Origin: Anthoceros angustus
Taxonomy: Eukaryota > Streptophyta > Anthocerotopsida > Anthocerotales > Anthocerotaceae
DNA length: 64,000 bases
Assembly: GCA_010909165.1 (NCBI GenBank)
Contig: MU008196.1
Span: 372,001 to 436,000, forward strand
Reading direction: 5' to 3'
In this document: positions 1 to 11,456 of the stretch, in pieces
How the letters are laid out: each line of letters begins with the position of its first letter
Position numbering within the stretch: position 1 is the stretch's first letter
Program-made: the position numbers and the translations under genes
The notes under the pieces: model-generated
What the model saw: only the letters and a program-made list of their open reading frames with translations
Told to the model about the DNA's origin: nothing
Databases searched by the model: none

Positions 1-3000
1 TAATAGGTATGTGATCTTGTTTGAAATGTGGGGGAAGTGTTGCTTGCCTCCTCGTCTCCTCATGTGGCGTCGTCATAAATGTTGACTGTGTGCAGATGAT
101 GGTATGCTCGGAGTTGAAGCAGACACGGGCCAGTTTTGGGTGCTTTTTGGAGGCTTTGCACCTCTCACAAAGAAGAGAGATGCGGAAGATGATGATGTGG
201 TAGAAGCTGCCACAGTGAAACTACTGTGGTATTCTTCAACCCCAACGTAGGAAGAAGATATTTTTTTGTGCTGAATTTTATTCAAGAGAAGTCTGGAGTC
301 TCCACTTCTTTGCAAACTAGCGTGGGCTGACATTGGTGCCATGTCGAATGGAATGAGAAAAGTATCTCAGCAGGACACGAAGAAGAGATTCAGGCTACAG
401 CTTTGACAAGAGAAATGTTGACAACTGACAAGTGCTACCTTCTAGATTGTGGAATTGAAGTTTATGTGTGGACTGGGAGGAACACTTCTCTCAATGACAG
501 GAAAGCTGCTTCTGTACAAGCCGAGGCAAGCATTTTCAGAGTTTGCTCTGTACATTCCATCTGATTCACGAAGATTGAGCTGATGGGAGTGTATGTATGG
601 TAGAGATTGATTACAAGCCAGAAAAGGCCAGGATACACCCAGATTACAAAAGTCATGGAGGGTTTTGAAACACCTATGTTTAGGTCCAACTTTGACAACT
701 GGCCACTTAGTGCCACAAGAGCAGTATCTGAAGATGGGAGAGGCAAAATTGCAGGTTCTATCACTTTTCAGTATCTAACTTCTGGTTGTCCCTTACTTCT
801 TTTTCAAATAGTCAACACTATGTTGCTTCACCCATTTAGCATGATGACGGGTTTGTTTCAACTGTGTTGGCAGCCTTGCTGAAGCAGCAAGGCGTCAACG
901 TAAATGGCATTCGTGGAGGAGTTGTAGGAGATCCTTCACTTCTACTTGACAGTAATGGAAATTTGGAGGTGTGCACTGCTTCACCTGTATCAAACTTAAC
1001 ACTGCTTGTATTCGCAGTCCTTCTCTTCCTGTGTTGTAGGATATTTTAATGTAGGGAATGCGACTGAACTATGTTCGGACCTCAGGAGAGATGTGCTCAA
1101 ACTGATCGTCCATTCTGCAAACTTCAAATAGTTAGGAATTGAGGATCAGTTTCATTGTATATGTGAACTGCCTTTGCACGGAGGTAAGCAGATACTTTCT
1201 AAATGAATACTTTCTTTTGTCAGATCTGGCAGGTCATCAATACCTCAAAAATTTCTGTCCCCACAGAAGAATTTGGGAAGTTTTACTCTGGCCATTGCTA
1301 CATTGTGGTGTACAGCTTTCCAGGCCCAGATCGAAAGAACAATGTTGTCATTTGGTTATGGTTTGGACAACATAGCTTGCCGGTGCGGCTGACTACTTGA
1401 GCTTGGCTTCAGCCCTGAAGGTTTTTAGGACAGAGATGGTCAAGAGGCCGCTTCTTCAGCACCATTTTCTTCTATACTCCTTATACCCGGCTGGCTTCCT
1501 GCAGACCGACCAAAGTATTGCTGCAGATTTCTGCAGCGAGATTTCAAGCAGAGTGAAAGGCCCTGTTCAGGTTGAGGTTTTCTGTCTGTGGTCATCTTAA
1601 AACCTGACTTGCTGAGACTCAGTTTTGGTGGATTCCTCCGTGTACAGAACCTCAATCTCCCACATCACTTTCCTTGCAGGGTCGCATACACCAAGGAAAG
1701 GAACCTGCATACTTTAGTGCTTTGTTCAGATCCATGATTGTATTGGAGGTTCGTCTGCTGGTTATATTATCTTGGGCCGTCTCTAGGTTTGTGTTGAATG
1801 TAAGGAGATCTACCGTCAGGATGCATATTTTTCTTTAAGTTCTTTGTGTTCTTCCTGTAGGCTGCACATAGTGCTGATACTTTAATCCCAAATTCTGGAA
1901 ACGAAGGATAGGGTGACCTCAACAGATCACTGGGTCACCTTACTTCGAGTACAACAAACAGGGCCCTGGAGCATGCAGGCCATGCAAGTTGATGCGGTAC
2001 GTGTCCACTTTTGGCTGGGTATCCCTCCAGAATTTAGGGTTTACATCTTTGAAGCAGGAGCAAGATCTCATAACAAAAGCTCATTCGGGACCATAACAGC
2101 CCTGTGCAGACATCATTGGCAGGTTCTTGAACCTGTGTGCTTGTGCTTGTGGTCTGAGCTGCAGATTGAAGGATGTGTCAATTATGATTGTCTGGGGCAC
2201 AAGTCCTACGAGCAACACTGACATTCAGGTGATCTGAAGGCTCTCATGATTGCTGTGGTCTGCAGGTAGCAACATCTTTAAATTCAGGAGAGTGCTTTGT
2301 TCTTGCCACGGAGGCTTTGTTGTTCCTCTGGTACGGCAGCTCGACAAGCCCGGCAGAGCAAAAAATGGCACTCCAAGTTGCAGAGAAATTTAAGGTACAA
2401 GTGGCAATCACGTGTTCTACATGCCTGGCCAGAATTTTGCATGCTCTTGTGTGATTTGAATGTCGTGACTATGAAACTAGAACTACTAACAGAGAATGGG
2501 GACCCCATCAGCACCAATAACCATTGACAGTTGTCCTTGAGCAGCCCGGTTTCCCTGTGAAGGCATTAAAAGAAGGTGTAGAATCGACAGCTTTTTGGAA
2601 TGCACTTGGGGGCAAAAGAGGTTATGCAAGTACTCCAAAACCAAAACGCGCCGAAAAGGATCCTCGCATGTTTGGTTGCGTACATGGAAAAGGTTTCTGA
2701 TCATCGTATTTCTTGAACGCACTCTCAAGCTGTGATTGTTCAGCACACGTAGCAGCTCGTCAAATTAATATTGTCGTTTTATGCACTTGCATACAGACAT
2801 TCTCGTTTTTAGTCAATTAGCTGTGTCCACTTTAATTTGCCTAATCAGCTCTACGTATTGTTTGGACTGTGTCAAGATGCAGGAGAACGTGTAAGTGGAT
2901 CTCCTACTTTGTGGCAGACTATCGTTTGTCTTGAGTTCATCATGTTTATGCAGGTCTTGATGTCGTGCCGTGTTTGGCAGTTTAAGGAAGTCTTTAACTT

Positions 3001-4925
3001 CGATCAGGATGACTTGTTGAGTGATGACATAGTAATTTTGGACACTTCCTTGGAAGTTTTTGTGTGGGTAGGTCAGCAATGTACGCGACAGCAGAAATCC
3101 GATGCGCTCAGCCTTGGCCAGGTGCTTGCTTGATAACGTACATCAGCTCCAGCATGAAAGAGATTGTATATATCAATGTACTGGGTGATATATTCCACTG
3201 TTGGCCTGCAGGCATATATTAATCATGCTGCTGTAACTGAAGGATTGCCGCCATTAATGCCACTGTATCAAGTGTTACAAGGATACGAGCCATCATTCTT
3301 CACTAGATGGTTTTCCTGGGATACGGCAAAAGCTATTGTAAGAGTTGTTGATGGAAATACACAATTCAACATAAGAGAAGCTTGGGAGCTGAGAAGACTA
3401 ACTCCCAAAGAATGCGATGCAGCCTCTTTCTGATCTCTACAGACAGAAGTTAGCCTTTACTCAGGGGCGACGCCTCAATCAAGACACGGAGGTCTCTCTG
3501 TCATTGCTGGTGTCCCTTATTGTTTTACGTCTTCTGTAGAGCTGTAGGTGTATTAACAGATCTTACATCGACTTGCTTTACAGGGCCTGAAGCGAAGGGT
3601 GCCTGGCCACACAGTTTCTCCAGTTAGGGTTCTGGATCCGACTTCAGACTCAACTTTGGATTCTACTGATAGGGGTGCATCTGTTGCGCTCAAGACACAA
3701 GCTGGGATGGAAAACAAATTGCACAAATCGAAAGTGGAAGGAGGATCCACACAGAGGGCCGCAGCCATGGCTGCACTGTCGCATGTATGGAACTCTCCAG
3801 TGGCTGGGGATGTGTCATCAAGCGCCGAGCAAAACTGTCACTGCTCTGAAACAGTCTCAGGGGCGACGCCTCAATCAAGACACGGAGGTCTCTCTGTCAT
3901 TGCTGGTGTCCCTTATTGTTTTACGTCTTCTGTAGAGCTGTAGGTGTATTAACAGATCTTACATCGACTTGCTTTACAGGGCCTGAAGCGAAGGGTGCCT
4001 GGCCACACAGTTTCTCCAGTTAGGGTTCTGGATCCGACTTCAGACTCAACTTTGGATTCTACTGATAGGGGTGCATCTGTTGCGCTCAAGACACAAGCTG
4101 GGATGGAAAACAAATTGCACAAATCGAAAGTGGAAGGAGGATCCACACAGAGGGCCGCAGCCATGGCTGCACTGTCGCATGTATGGAACTCTCCAGTGGC
4201 TGGGGATGTGTCATCAAGCGCTTCGAGCAAAACTGTCACTGCTCTGAAACAGTCTCCAGGGGCGGAACCATCTGGACAGACAGTTGCTTCACGTCTGGAT
4301 GGTTCCATCATGAGACCTGCATCACAACGAGCAGCTGCTCTAGCAGCACTCTCATCTGTGCTTGAGACACCTCCAAATCTGCGCCTCACAATGGTCCGGT
4401 GAGGTTGCCTGTCCTAGCTGTTTTGTTGTTGTTGTCGTTTAGAGACTGTCTCTGATGTGCTTTTCATTACTGCAGAAGGTAACTGGGTGGCTTTGTCCTC
4501 TCCAAGTCAAAAAGTTCATGTCTTGGATCAGTCTGACATCAGCCCCGAGTATGAGACAGTTGTGTCTGAAGAATTTGAAGAAATTGTGAATGAGGATGTT
4601 CCTGGCGATGTTTTCCCATTTAGCCGTCTGAAAATTGGCTCACTGTATCCTGTTGGTTCCATCGATGCGACAAGGAGAGAGGTCTACTTCTTCCCTTCCC
4701 ACTGTACAATTGAATGTTGTGAATGAGTACATGATCAGGAATTCTCTCTCGTCTGTCACTCATTGGATATCATGTTTCCATGCCTATGCTGATGCATGTC
4801 TCTTTGTACAGTCATACTTGAGCAGTGTTGAGTTTGAAAAGCTCTTCGGGATGGACAAGCAGCAGTTTGCTCAACTTCCAAAGTGGAAGCAGATGGCTTT
4901 GAAGAAGAAGCTGGATCTTTTCTAA
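1..4925 (+). CDS. VLN: Villin (actin-bundling gelsolin-family protein), 3' part of gene
   Basis: Villins bind, bundle, cap and sever actin filaments through gelsolin repeats plus a headpiece. Split exons with short introns are readable: 96-228 (FWVLFGGFAP), about 415-530 (DKCYLLDCG), about 618-753, 873-977 (ALLKQQGV), about 1,267-1,385 (FYSGHCYIVVY), 1,502-1,580, 1,679-1,747, about 1,913-1,996, about 2,280-2,393 (LFLWYGSS), 2,526-2,690 (AFWNALGGK), 2,982-3,121 (VFNFDQDDLL, VFVWVGQ), 3,211 to about 3,340 (PSFFTRWFSWD), then linker and headpiece exons. These match gelsolin repeats 3 to 6. Most junctions have AG and GT borders. The start lies left of the window. Exon limits were judged by eye. 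One linker exon is duplicated and the exon after 3,340 is unclear. Family assignment is firm; intactness is less so. Confidence 0.9.
3461..4252 (+). repeat. 396-bp tandem duplication inside the villin linker
   Basis: Bases 3,461-3,856 recur as 3,857-4,252, offset 396 bp, nearly identical. The unit holds an intron end (acceptor about 3,581 and 3,977), the linker coding stretch from GLKRRVPGHT to VTALKQS and the following junction. The right copy continues into the proper linker, which ends at LETPPNLRL near 4,390. The left copy runs back into intron through the shared word CAGGGGCG. The copies differ by a few bases near 3,825 and 4,222. 396 is a multiple of 3, but the repeat includes intron, so spliced effects cannot be predicted. 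Confidence 0.85.
4475..4925 (+). CDS. VLN: Villin headpiece exons and stop codon
   Basis: Exon 4,475-4,679 encodes an acidic stretch followed by FPFSRLKIGS, the start of the villin headpiece. After a 132-bp intron, exon 4,812-4,925 encodes FEKLFGMDKQQFAQLPKWKQ and ends in KKKLDLF then TAA. The headpiece is a compact F-actin-binding fold found at the C-terminus of villins, and the PKWKQ and terminal KK..LF residues are its hallmark. This fixes strand and gene end. Introns carry GT/AG borders. No polyadenylation signal was assigned. Confidence 0.93.
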
Positions 4926-5456
4926 GCATCTTCCTTATTGGAATGACCACGTCTCGAATTGTGTGCCTTACATAGTCATGCCTTTGTTGCATTCTGGATC
5001 GCTTCCAACCATGGGAGCTTCCATTGCACACTATCGCACAAGATGTAAGGGCATTTGGCCGTGTCTTAGAATCTGGTGGCTTGTGAGCGCACCAGATTGA
5101 CTTGATTGTTCTAGCTATTTCCAATTCAGGGCCCTTCCAGTGTTTGTGCGGAGTTCTAATATTCAGGTACATCCCAATTTCGATCTTTCGTTTTCGCCTC
5201 AACCTGATTGTCAATGAAATCTTCTTCGATTTGCACAAACAGAAGGCAGTTTCCTCCGTTCAAATGAAAGGTCGTGAAACGTTCACATGTACCTCGAAAG
5301 ACGGAAGGCCTCAAGGCCTCCGAGAAAACCCGGAAGATGGGTTCACATGTACCCTGAAAGAAGGCAAGGAAGACGGGGTCCAAGAATATTGCTCCAGGTT
5401 TGGGAAGGCCTCAAGGAAGACAAGGTCTAAGAATATCGCTCCGGGTTTGGGTTACA
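4926..5456. other. Villin 3' flank and intergenic DNA
   Basis: No convincing gene. It begins with the probable villin 3' UTR. From about 5,270 there are degenerate repeats: GTTCACATGTAC occurs twice about 60 bp apart, and AGAATAT..CTCC..GTTTGGG-like words recur at about 5,390 and 5,432. The 138-codon ORF across it is low-complexity and is not supported as a gene. Confidence 0.6.
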
Positions 5457-5960
5457 CGAAGAGGGGTAATGGGGAAGGAGAGAGAGGGGTAATGGGGAAG
5501 CGAGAGAGAGAGGGGTAATGGGGAAGCGAGAGAGGGGTAATGGGGAAGGCAGAGAGAGAGGGGTAATGGGGAAGGAGAGAGAGAGAGGGGTAATGGGGAA
5601 GCGAGAGAGAGAGGGGTAATGGGGAAGGCGAGAGAGAGAGGGGTAATGGGGAAGCAGAAGAGAGAGAGAGGGGTAATGGGGAAGCAGAAGAGAGAGAGAG
5701 GGGTAATGGGGAAGTAGAAGAGAGGGAGAGGGGTAATTGGGAAGTAGAAGAGGGAGAGGGGTAATTGGGAAGGTAAGAGAGGGAGAGGGGTAAGAAAAGA
5801 GAGAGTAGAGAGAACGTGGAGGGAAAGCCATAGAGGAGTAACGAGGAAGCAGAAGAGGGAGAGGGGTAACTGGGAAGCAGAAGACAGAGAGGGGTAACGG
5901 TAAGCAGAAGAGAGAGTAGAGAGAACGTGGAGGGAAAGCCGCAGAGGGGTATGATGATGC
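5457..5960. repeat. GA-rich minisatellite
   Basis: About twenty degenerate head-to-tail copies of a unit near 22-30 bp built from GAGAGAGGGGTAATGGGGAA. Early units are regular; from about 5,720 they turn to TAATTGGGAAG and then TAACNGGGAAG variants, with a repeated GAGAGAACGTGGAGGGAAAGCC block at about 5,807 and 5,920. The other strand is open as a repetitive Pro/Leu/Ser string, a by-product of the repeat. Confidence 0.9.
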
Positions 5961-6204
5961 CCGTTTGGCATTCCGTCTTCCCTTGGATCGCCTTGCGCTC
6001 GATCCCCAGGACGAGTTAGCTTGGTGCCTTCTCTTGCTTCTCCCTCGGTGGTGTCTTCGGTGTACTAGGGTGGGCTTGGGCATCGGGAAGTTGCTAGCCG
6101 TCTTGGCCGGGTGATCGCCATCCCTCCGTGGGAGGCTTTGCGACCGCCAAGGCTCATGAATCAGACAGCTTGGAACAGTCCTGTGTAATGCAACAAACCT
6201 GTGT

Positions 6205-7028
6205 TGCAAGTTGCTTAGCCAGGCAGGTGAATATGCTCGCGCTGCCAGGGCTCTTCGACCCCTTCCCCTAGCCCTCGCTTCTGAAGAGACCATTGTTGCC
6301 CTCCATACCCTCCATCTAGCACCCAAGGATGCCATCCCCCCGGACATATCCAACTATATCCCGGAGGATCCCTTCTCCCTATCGGGCAGCTTTTGCTCTA
6401 GCACTCTCTACAACCCCACATCTTTCATCTGCCGAGTTATCAGGAATGGTGTTTGAACACCTCAGGGACCTTTTTCATCCCGAAGATCCATTTAGTGGCT
6501 CCCCATAGCTCTTTTATCTGGCCGCTGCGGTGGCTCGGGGTGAGATGCCTCACCGGATTTCCCATGTTCTTGCAGCTAGCAGGCTTGTCGCTATGGACAA
6601 GCTGCCCCAAGCTTGCGCCCACTCAAGGGTCGGGAAGCCGTCATGCGGCTTCTCGGTACTGCCCTTCAGTGCCGCTCCCTTCTCCAGCAGCACCTCAACC
6701 CCCTTCAATTGGGCATTGCCACTCCGAGCACCACAGTCTGTGGTGCTTGGAGTGAAGGTATGCCTTGATACCCACCCGGAGTGGGTGGTCTTACAGGTTG
6801 ATGTCGAGAATGCCTTCAATACTATTTCTAGGAGCGTCATCTTCAAGGAGCTTAGGGATGCTGGCGGCGTCTTGAGGAACCTTATACCTTTTGTCCGGTG
6901 CTTCTACGGGAGGTCTTCCAACCTCTACTACAAGCACAAGAACGTCTCTTCAGGATTTACTATCTCTGTCTTGGAATCGGCCACATGTACCAGGCAAGGC
7001 GACCCCCTGAGCAGTGCTCTCTTCGCCA
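6205..7028 (+). pseudogene. Non-LTR (LINE-like) reverse transcriptase fragment
   Basis: Translation in shifting frames gives the N-terminal approach region (SQAGEYARAARAL, then ARGEMPHRISHVLAASRLVA), RT motif A (LQVDVENAFNTIS, with the catalytic-type Asp) and motif B (TRQGDPLSSALFAIA). This order is typical of non-LTR RTs common in early-diverging land plant genomes. The YxDD motif C and thumb are absent because the sequence switches at about 7,029 into the gypsy element. At least two frame changes are present, between about 6,440 and 6,740. It is a dead fragment, or the left remnant of an insertion target. Confidence 0.75.
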
Positions 7029-7290
7029 TTGCTCACTATAGGACACCTCCTACCACTCATGTAGGTTACCTTTTCTCCTCACCAGAAGGTTGTTTTGACC
7101 CGTTTCTTTTTCCCTGCATATCTCCTTGGTCTTCCCGACATGGTCCTACAACTCCCGCTCAAAAAGGAGCAAAAAATTTCCTTGCATGTCTTCACCAAAC
7201 CATTTCTAGCAAAAGAGTGTGGGCCTGTTTCAAAGCAAACTCATTTAAGCTTGTTGCCCAAACTTTTGCGTTCCACATACTCCCCTCCTC
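7029..7290 (-). other. Post-pol spacer of gypsy copy A
   Basis: This non-coding stretch recurs downstream of pol in copy B (30,290-30,500) and at 14,075-14,290, 41,960-42,165 and 42,960-43,170. Shared words include AAGTTTGGGCAACAAGCTT, AGAAATGGTTTGGTGAAGAC and CTACATGAGTGGTAGGAGG (minus-strand sense). It is cut at 7,029 just as the palindrome cluster begins. Confidence 0.75.
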
Positions 7291-9413
7291 ACCTGTTTGC
7301 GTCCTCGCAAACAACAGATACCTCGGGCTGAAGGTACTTCTTAACCTTCCACCCATTCACTCTAGTTGGCAGCAAATCCCCATCCAGCACACGTAATTGC
7401 ACGGATCCATTCTCATACACTGCCACCACCTCATAAGGTCCCATCCATCTCAACCTAAGCTTCCCTGGGAAGTCCATATAACGGCTATCATATAGAAGAA
7501 CCAAATCCCCGGCCATGATAGCTTCTTGCTTCCTCAACTTCCCATCATGCCTATCCTTTCTAAGCTCCTGAATTCGCTGAGTTTCTTCTAAAGCATCTTC
7601 CCTACGTTCCTCCTGCTCTATGAAAGATTCTAGTCTAGCTACCTGGCTATCTTCTACAGACATGCGCTCATCCTCCATGATTCTATAGGTAGGTACTTCA
7701 AATTCCACTGGCATCATCGGAGACATGCCATATGTTAAATAATAAGGGGTCTTCTTGGTTGTCACCTTCTCTCATCTGTAAGCCCATAATCGAATGTAGC
7801 TTAGTGTCCCAATCATACATGTGAGTCACAGTTACCTTGGTCAAGATTGTACACAGCAGCCCATTCGTTTTCTCCGTCAAACCATTCGCTTTGGGATTGT
7901 AAGGAGTTGTCTTCCGATTCCGAATGTTGAAGTAGGTGGTGAGAGTCTCAATCACTGAGTTGAGGAAATGAGTTCCCCTGTCACTGACCAACTCCAAAGG
8001 ACATCCATACCTCGTTATAATGTTCTCAAAGAGAAACTTCGCTACTGCAGGTGCGTCGTCCTTCCTTGTTGCTTCAGCCTCCACCATCTTTGTACAATAG
8101 TCCGTAGCCACCAAGATATATTGCTTCCTTGTCCATTGTGTGGGTGGCTTGATTGGACCTACAAAATCTATACCCCACTTCTCAAATGGTGCCAAAGGTA
8201 GTATGTAGGTGAGAGGCCACTGTGTTGACAAAGTGGGCCTTCCAACCCTCTGACACGCATCACACCTCCTAATAAATTCCCACACATCCCTCTGCATTGT
8301 AGCCCACCAGAAGCCTGCATCCAAGACCTTCTTCACGGTGATTTGCGTCGAATAATGACCACCAGCCTCTTCTGCATGTAAAGCTTCTGTGACCAAAACA
8401 GCTTCTCTAGTTTCCAGACATCGCCGAATCTTCTCGTCTGGACCAAGCTTGTACAAGACCCCATCTCGTAGGCAATAAGGGGCTGTCTTGTGGAGAAAAA
8501 CAGCTCGCCCCTCCCTAGACAAACCATCAGGCATGATTCCATGCTCTAGAAAATTTCGTACCTCACCATTCAACAGATATCTTGGGCATGAACGCCCCTC
8601 ACGTTCTAATCTCCTCCTTCCACGCATACCACGTCGCCTCCTGCTAGCTCGCCCACCAGCAGCCCCAGACGGCGTTGATCCATCCACAAATCCAGTTTCT
8701 CCCCGCTTTGTCCATGCTGCAAGTTTCTGAGCCTGCAGCCCGTTTGCATGCTCCTCCTCCAACAACGTTCGGATTTCTTCCATTCCTGCTGGTCTAGCCT
8801 CGTGTCCAGGTCCAGCTCGTGCTCCCATGGCGACCTCCTCGCCTTGCTGCACCTCCATGGCCACCTCATGAGTGATTTCCCATGAATCTGCCATCTCCTT
8901 CTCCTGCAGTTTTTCTTCAAGCTTATCATGGGATGCATCTCCTTCCTCGCCCTCTAGCGCACCCACCTCCCTAGGGTCGTCTCCTCCTTGCGGCCTCATG
9001 GCGCCTGGCTTTTGGCCACGCCAAGTGTGGGCGCCTTTTCTTTTGCCCGAAACTGGTGCTCCCATGTCCGTTTTTGCTGCTTCCTTTTGCCACCGTGTGG
9101 CCTCCACTTGCAGCCCTCCTGACTGGTCACCCTTGAGGAGCATTCCAGCCTCCTCCTCACGCCCATACTGGCGCCTTTTATCCCCTCGGTTCCAGTTGTC
9201 CTGCTGCGGCCTTTTCTGCACACTCCCTTCTTGCTCATTTGGCCTCTCTGTTGGCAACAAGACTTGCTGCTCAATCCTTAGGCCGTCTACAACATGGTCA
9301 CGTCCTCCCCCTTCGACCCATGCTGCGGCAACCAACTCCTCGTCAGGAAATCGGTCATCTGTGTCCTCAAGTCGCTCTCCAGTTTTCAGTCGAAAAATAA
9401 AACCTGCATTCAC
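7289..9413 (-). CDS. Gypsy pol: linker and integrase (DDE), copy A
   Basis: The 571-codon ORF at 7,698-9,413 has a low-complexity linker (about residues 1-300), then an HHCC zinc finger (His346, His353, Cys384, Cys387) and the integrase core with GIDFVGPI (Asp416), LVSDRGTHFLNS (Asp478) and NGLTEKTNG (Glu514). The Asp-to-Glu spacing is 35 residues, the canonical D,D35E. A frame change at about 7,740 leads to the C-terminal part at 7,289-7,765, with TPYYLTYGMSP and LRLRWMGPYEV, a Ty3 integrase tail. Integrase inserts the cDNA into the host chromosome. No RT precedes it. This is the best integrase in the window. Confidence 0.88.
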
Positions 9414-9568
9414 ATGCTCTTCCCTGCAACTTCTTAAACTCTACACTTAGAAATCTTCACCACCTTACCACATTCTAGCTCTAACTTTTCTATGGCACAT
9501 GGATCTACATGTGCTCCCTCTAACTCCTTCCTACACTGTTTCCCCAACCTTTATCAAGAAAGGTCATA

Positions 9569-10230
9569 TCATAGGCCTTGCTTTTGCAGAAGGGTACATC
9601 CTTCGGGCGGCCGTGGTGGTACTCTCTCCTCTATGAAATCATACAAAGACTCCCTCCTCTTCCTTCGCAGAGTCCTCAACCGGACCAACGTGTGATGTGC
9701 ATAGCTCAAGCCACAAACCCGGTTCAAAGATACAGCTCTCAAATTATCCCAATCCAACGGTGATGCAACTCCATACGTGTGACTATACCGCTGCTGGGCA
9801 TGACCTCGAAGTACTCTAGGAAAATTTCGGAGACAATCCACGGCTGAGACTTCCAAATTCGCATAAGTCACATGTTCAAAAGTTTGCACAAAAGCCTCAG
9901 CATCTTCACCTTGCTGCTTCTCCCCAAATCTCACATACTGCTGGTGGCTGTGGGGTGATTGACTCCCACCGCCTTTACTTCCTCCACTCATGGTTGAGGG
10001 CGTCCACAAAACTGTGGGCACACCTCCCAACAAACTCCCTGCAATATTGGCAATAAACAGATGCTGCCTGCAAGCGGGATGTACTATACAGACTTGGGCA
10101 CACAAGCGCCTCAGTCCTCCTAACAAGCAAGGTTGAAAGGGCAGCAAGCTGGGCAATAATTCGAACAAGACCTTGTGAAAACTTAGCCATTAGATCTCGT
10201 ACCCCAACTTCTCCACTGCCAAATCTCACC
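9569..10230 (-). CDS. Gypsy gag core (retrotransposon gag domain), copy A
   Basis: Minus-strand reading gives AEAFVQTFEHVTYANLEV and, further on, LRAVSLNRVCGLSYAHHTLV, then LYDFIEERV, the helical pattern of the retrotransposon gag capsid domain. The same segment occurs on the plus strand at 26,500-27,183. The ORF 9,569-10,168 holds the best frame; the N-terminal side is frameshifted relative to the acidic spacer. No CCHC zinc knuckle was found. Gag would form the particle that packages element RNA. Confidence 0.7.
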
Positions 10231-10775
10231 CTCTTGCCTTCCTCCTCTTACGACGACCAACTCGAGCTAGAAGAGCTCAACAATCCACGACGAGAAAAGT
10301 CCTCCTCTTGCAGGAACGGAAGATGTACCTTGGAAATTGCTAACCGCTGGCTCGGATTCTTGACCCTCACCCTTGATCAGCAACTCCTCGGCAACAACCT
10401 CCTTCCTCTTGCTGTCCGTGAGCACAACCTCCTCCTGCTCTTAGACAACTACCTCTTCTTCCTCAACGGAACCCTTGAAGATGTTAGCACATGTAGCTTC
10501 CTCCGCAAGAGCTCTCTCCTCCGCTTCTTCCTTTGCACATTGTGCAGCAGCAACTAAGCTTTCTTCACACACATGATTTCTCCGTTCAGCTCACAAATCC
10601 TTTGCAAACAAACTCGGGGGCGATCTCCTCTCAAACTCCTGCACAAATGTTGCGAGATGGTGTCTCCCCTAGGTGTGCGCCCCAAGATGGTGAGCTGGGC
10701 AGTGATTCTATCAAGGCGCTCCGCAAGATCCTCAGACCATGCAGAAATTCCTCCTCCTCCTCCTCCTCCTCCTTC
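10231..10775 (-). pseudogene. Acidic gag spacer, copy A
   Basis: On the minus strand this stretch reads as Glu-rich protein (CAKEEAEERALAEEATCANI, later VLTDSKRKEVVAEELLIKGE) joining the gag N-terminus to the gag core. It has internal stops. The plus-strand homologue is 26,090-26,460. The opposite strand is open as a Leu/Ser-rich shadow. Confidence 0.55.
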
Positions 10776-10776
10776 T

Positions 10777-11190
10777 TCACTTTACATTTGGAGTTGAGCT
10801 AGATCCACCACTCCGGAAGGTCCAGCATTGAGAAGGCCCAGTGCTGGTAGCTGAATTTGAATTGCACTCCAGAAATGGTGCTTCCTCCTCGCTTTCCTCT
10901 TCGCACACCAACTCCTCTTCAACCACCTCCTTTGTTTCGTTGTCGGTGATTTCCACGTCCCCTTCTCCAGAAACGTTTTCTGCCTGATCACTTGGCTCCC
11001 CCTTGTAGGCAAGGGCAAAAACGGCCTCCTCCTCAAGCGCCCTTAGCTCTTCCTCCTCCTGGAGCCGCCGTGCAACCACCGCTGCGTTTTCCTCCCTCCA
11101 TTGATTTCTTCTTGCAGCTCTTAGATCTCTTGCAGTAACAGGTGGGGGTGACCTCCTGGTTTTCTCCTCTCCCCCTCCCTCTGCTAGACA
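10777..11190 (-). CDS. Gypsy gag N-terminal region, copy A, inner copy
   Basis: ORF 10,777-11,079 starts in VARRLQEEEELRALEEEA and continues as an acidic, Glu-rich protein with EEELVCEEESEEEAPFLE and STGPSQCWTFRSGGSSS. A gag ATG (MSSRGRGR type) lies upstream near 11,190, broken from this frame by a small deletion. A second copy is at 12,370-12,754 and a plus-strand copy at 25,262-25,700. Strong negative charge and Arg-rich ends suggest a nucleic-acid- or particle-associated gag, but no named domain is visible. Confidence 0.6.
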   Translation of the reverse strand, partial: CLAEGGGEEKTRRSPPPVTARDLRAARRNQWREENAAVVARRLQEEEELRALEEEAVFALAYKGEPSDQAENVSGEGDVEITDNETKEVVEEELVCEEESEEEAPFLECNSNSATSTGPSQCWTFRSGGSSSTPNVK

Positions 11191-11456
11191 TCTGCAAGCA
11201 TCCTCATAGCCTCCAAAACACGGTTGTTAAAGAAAAATCAGCCAACTCCTGCCATGCGCCATTCTTGCTGCAGGAACACAAAAATCACACCATTCAGGAG
11301 GCGTGGAGCTCCTCCTTCACAACGCACAGGTTCCAGGACGTGTAGGCTTCTTCCTAGACCCCCGCTCCACCTCCTTACAAGATCTTCTCAGCTCATCGCA
11401 AGCTAGCGAAAATCTCAAAATTTCAACCGTTCGATCAAGTCCCACAGTGCCCAAAA

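Noticed and set aside
5411-6353. Long minus-strand ORFs (186 and 308 codons) rich in Pro, Leu and Ser
   Set aside because: They translate the GA-rich minisatellite; all frames on that strand are open because the unit lacks stops.
8872-9450. 192-codon plus-strand ORF opposite the pol linker
   Set aside because: Low-complexity Ser/Pro reading of the complement of a Glu/Gly-rich gypsy linker.
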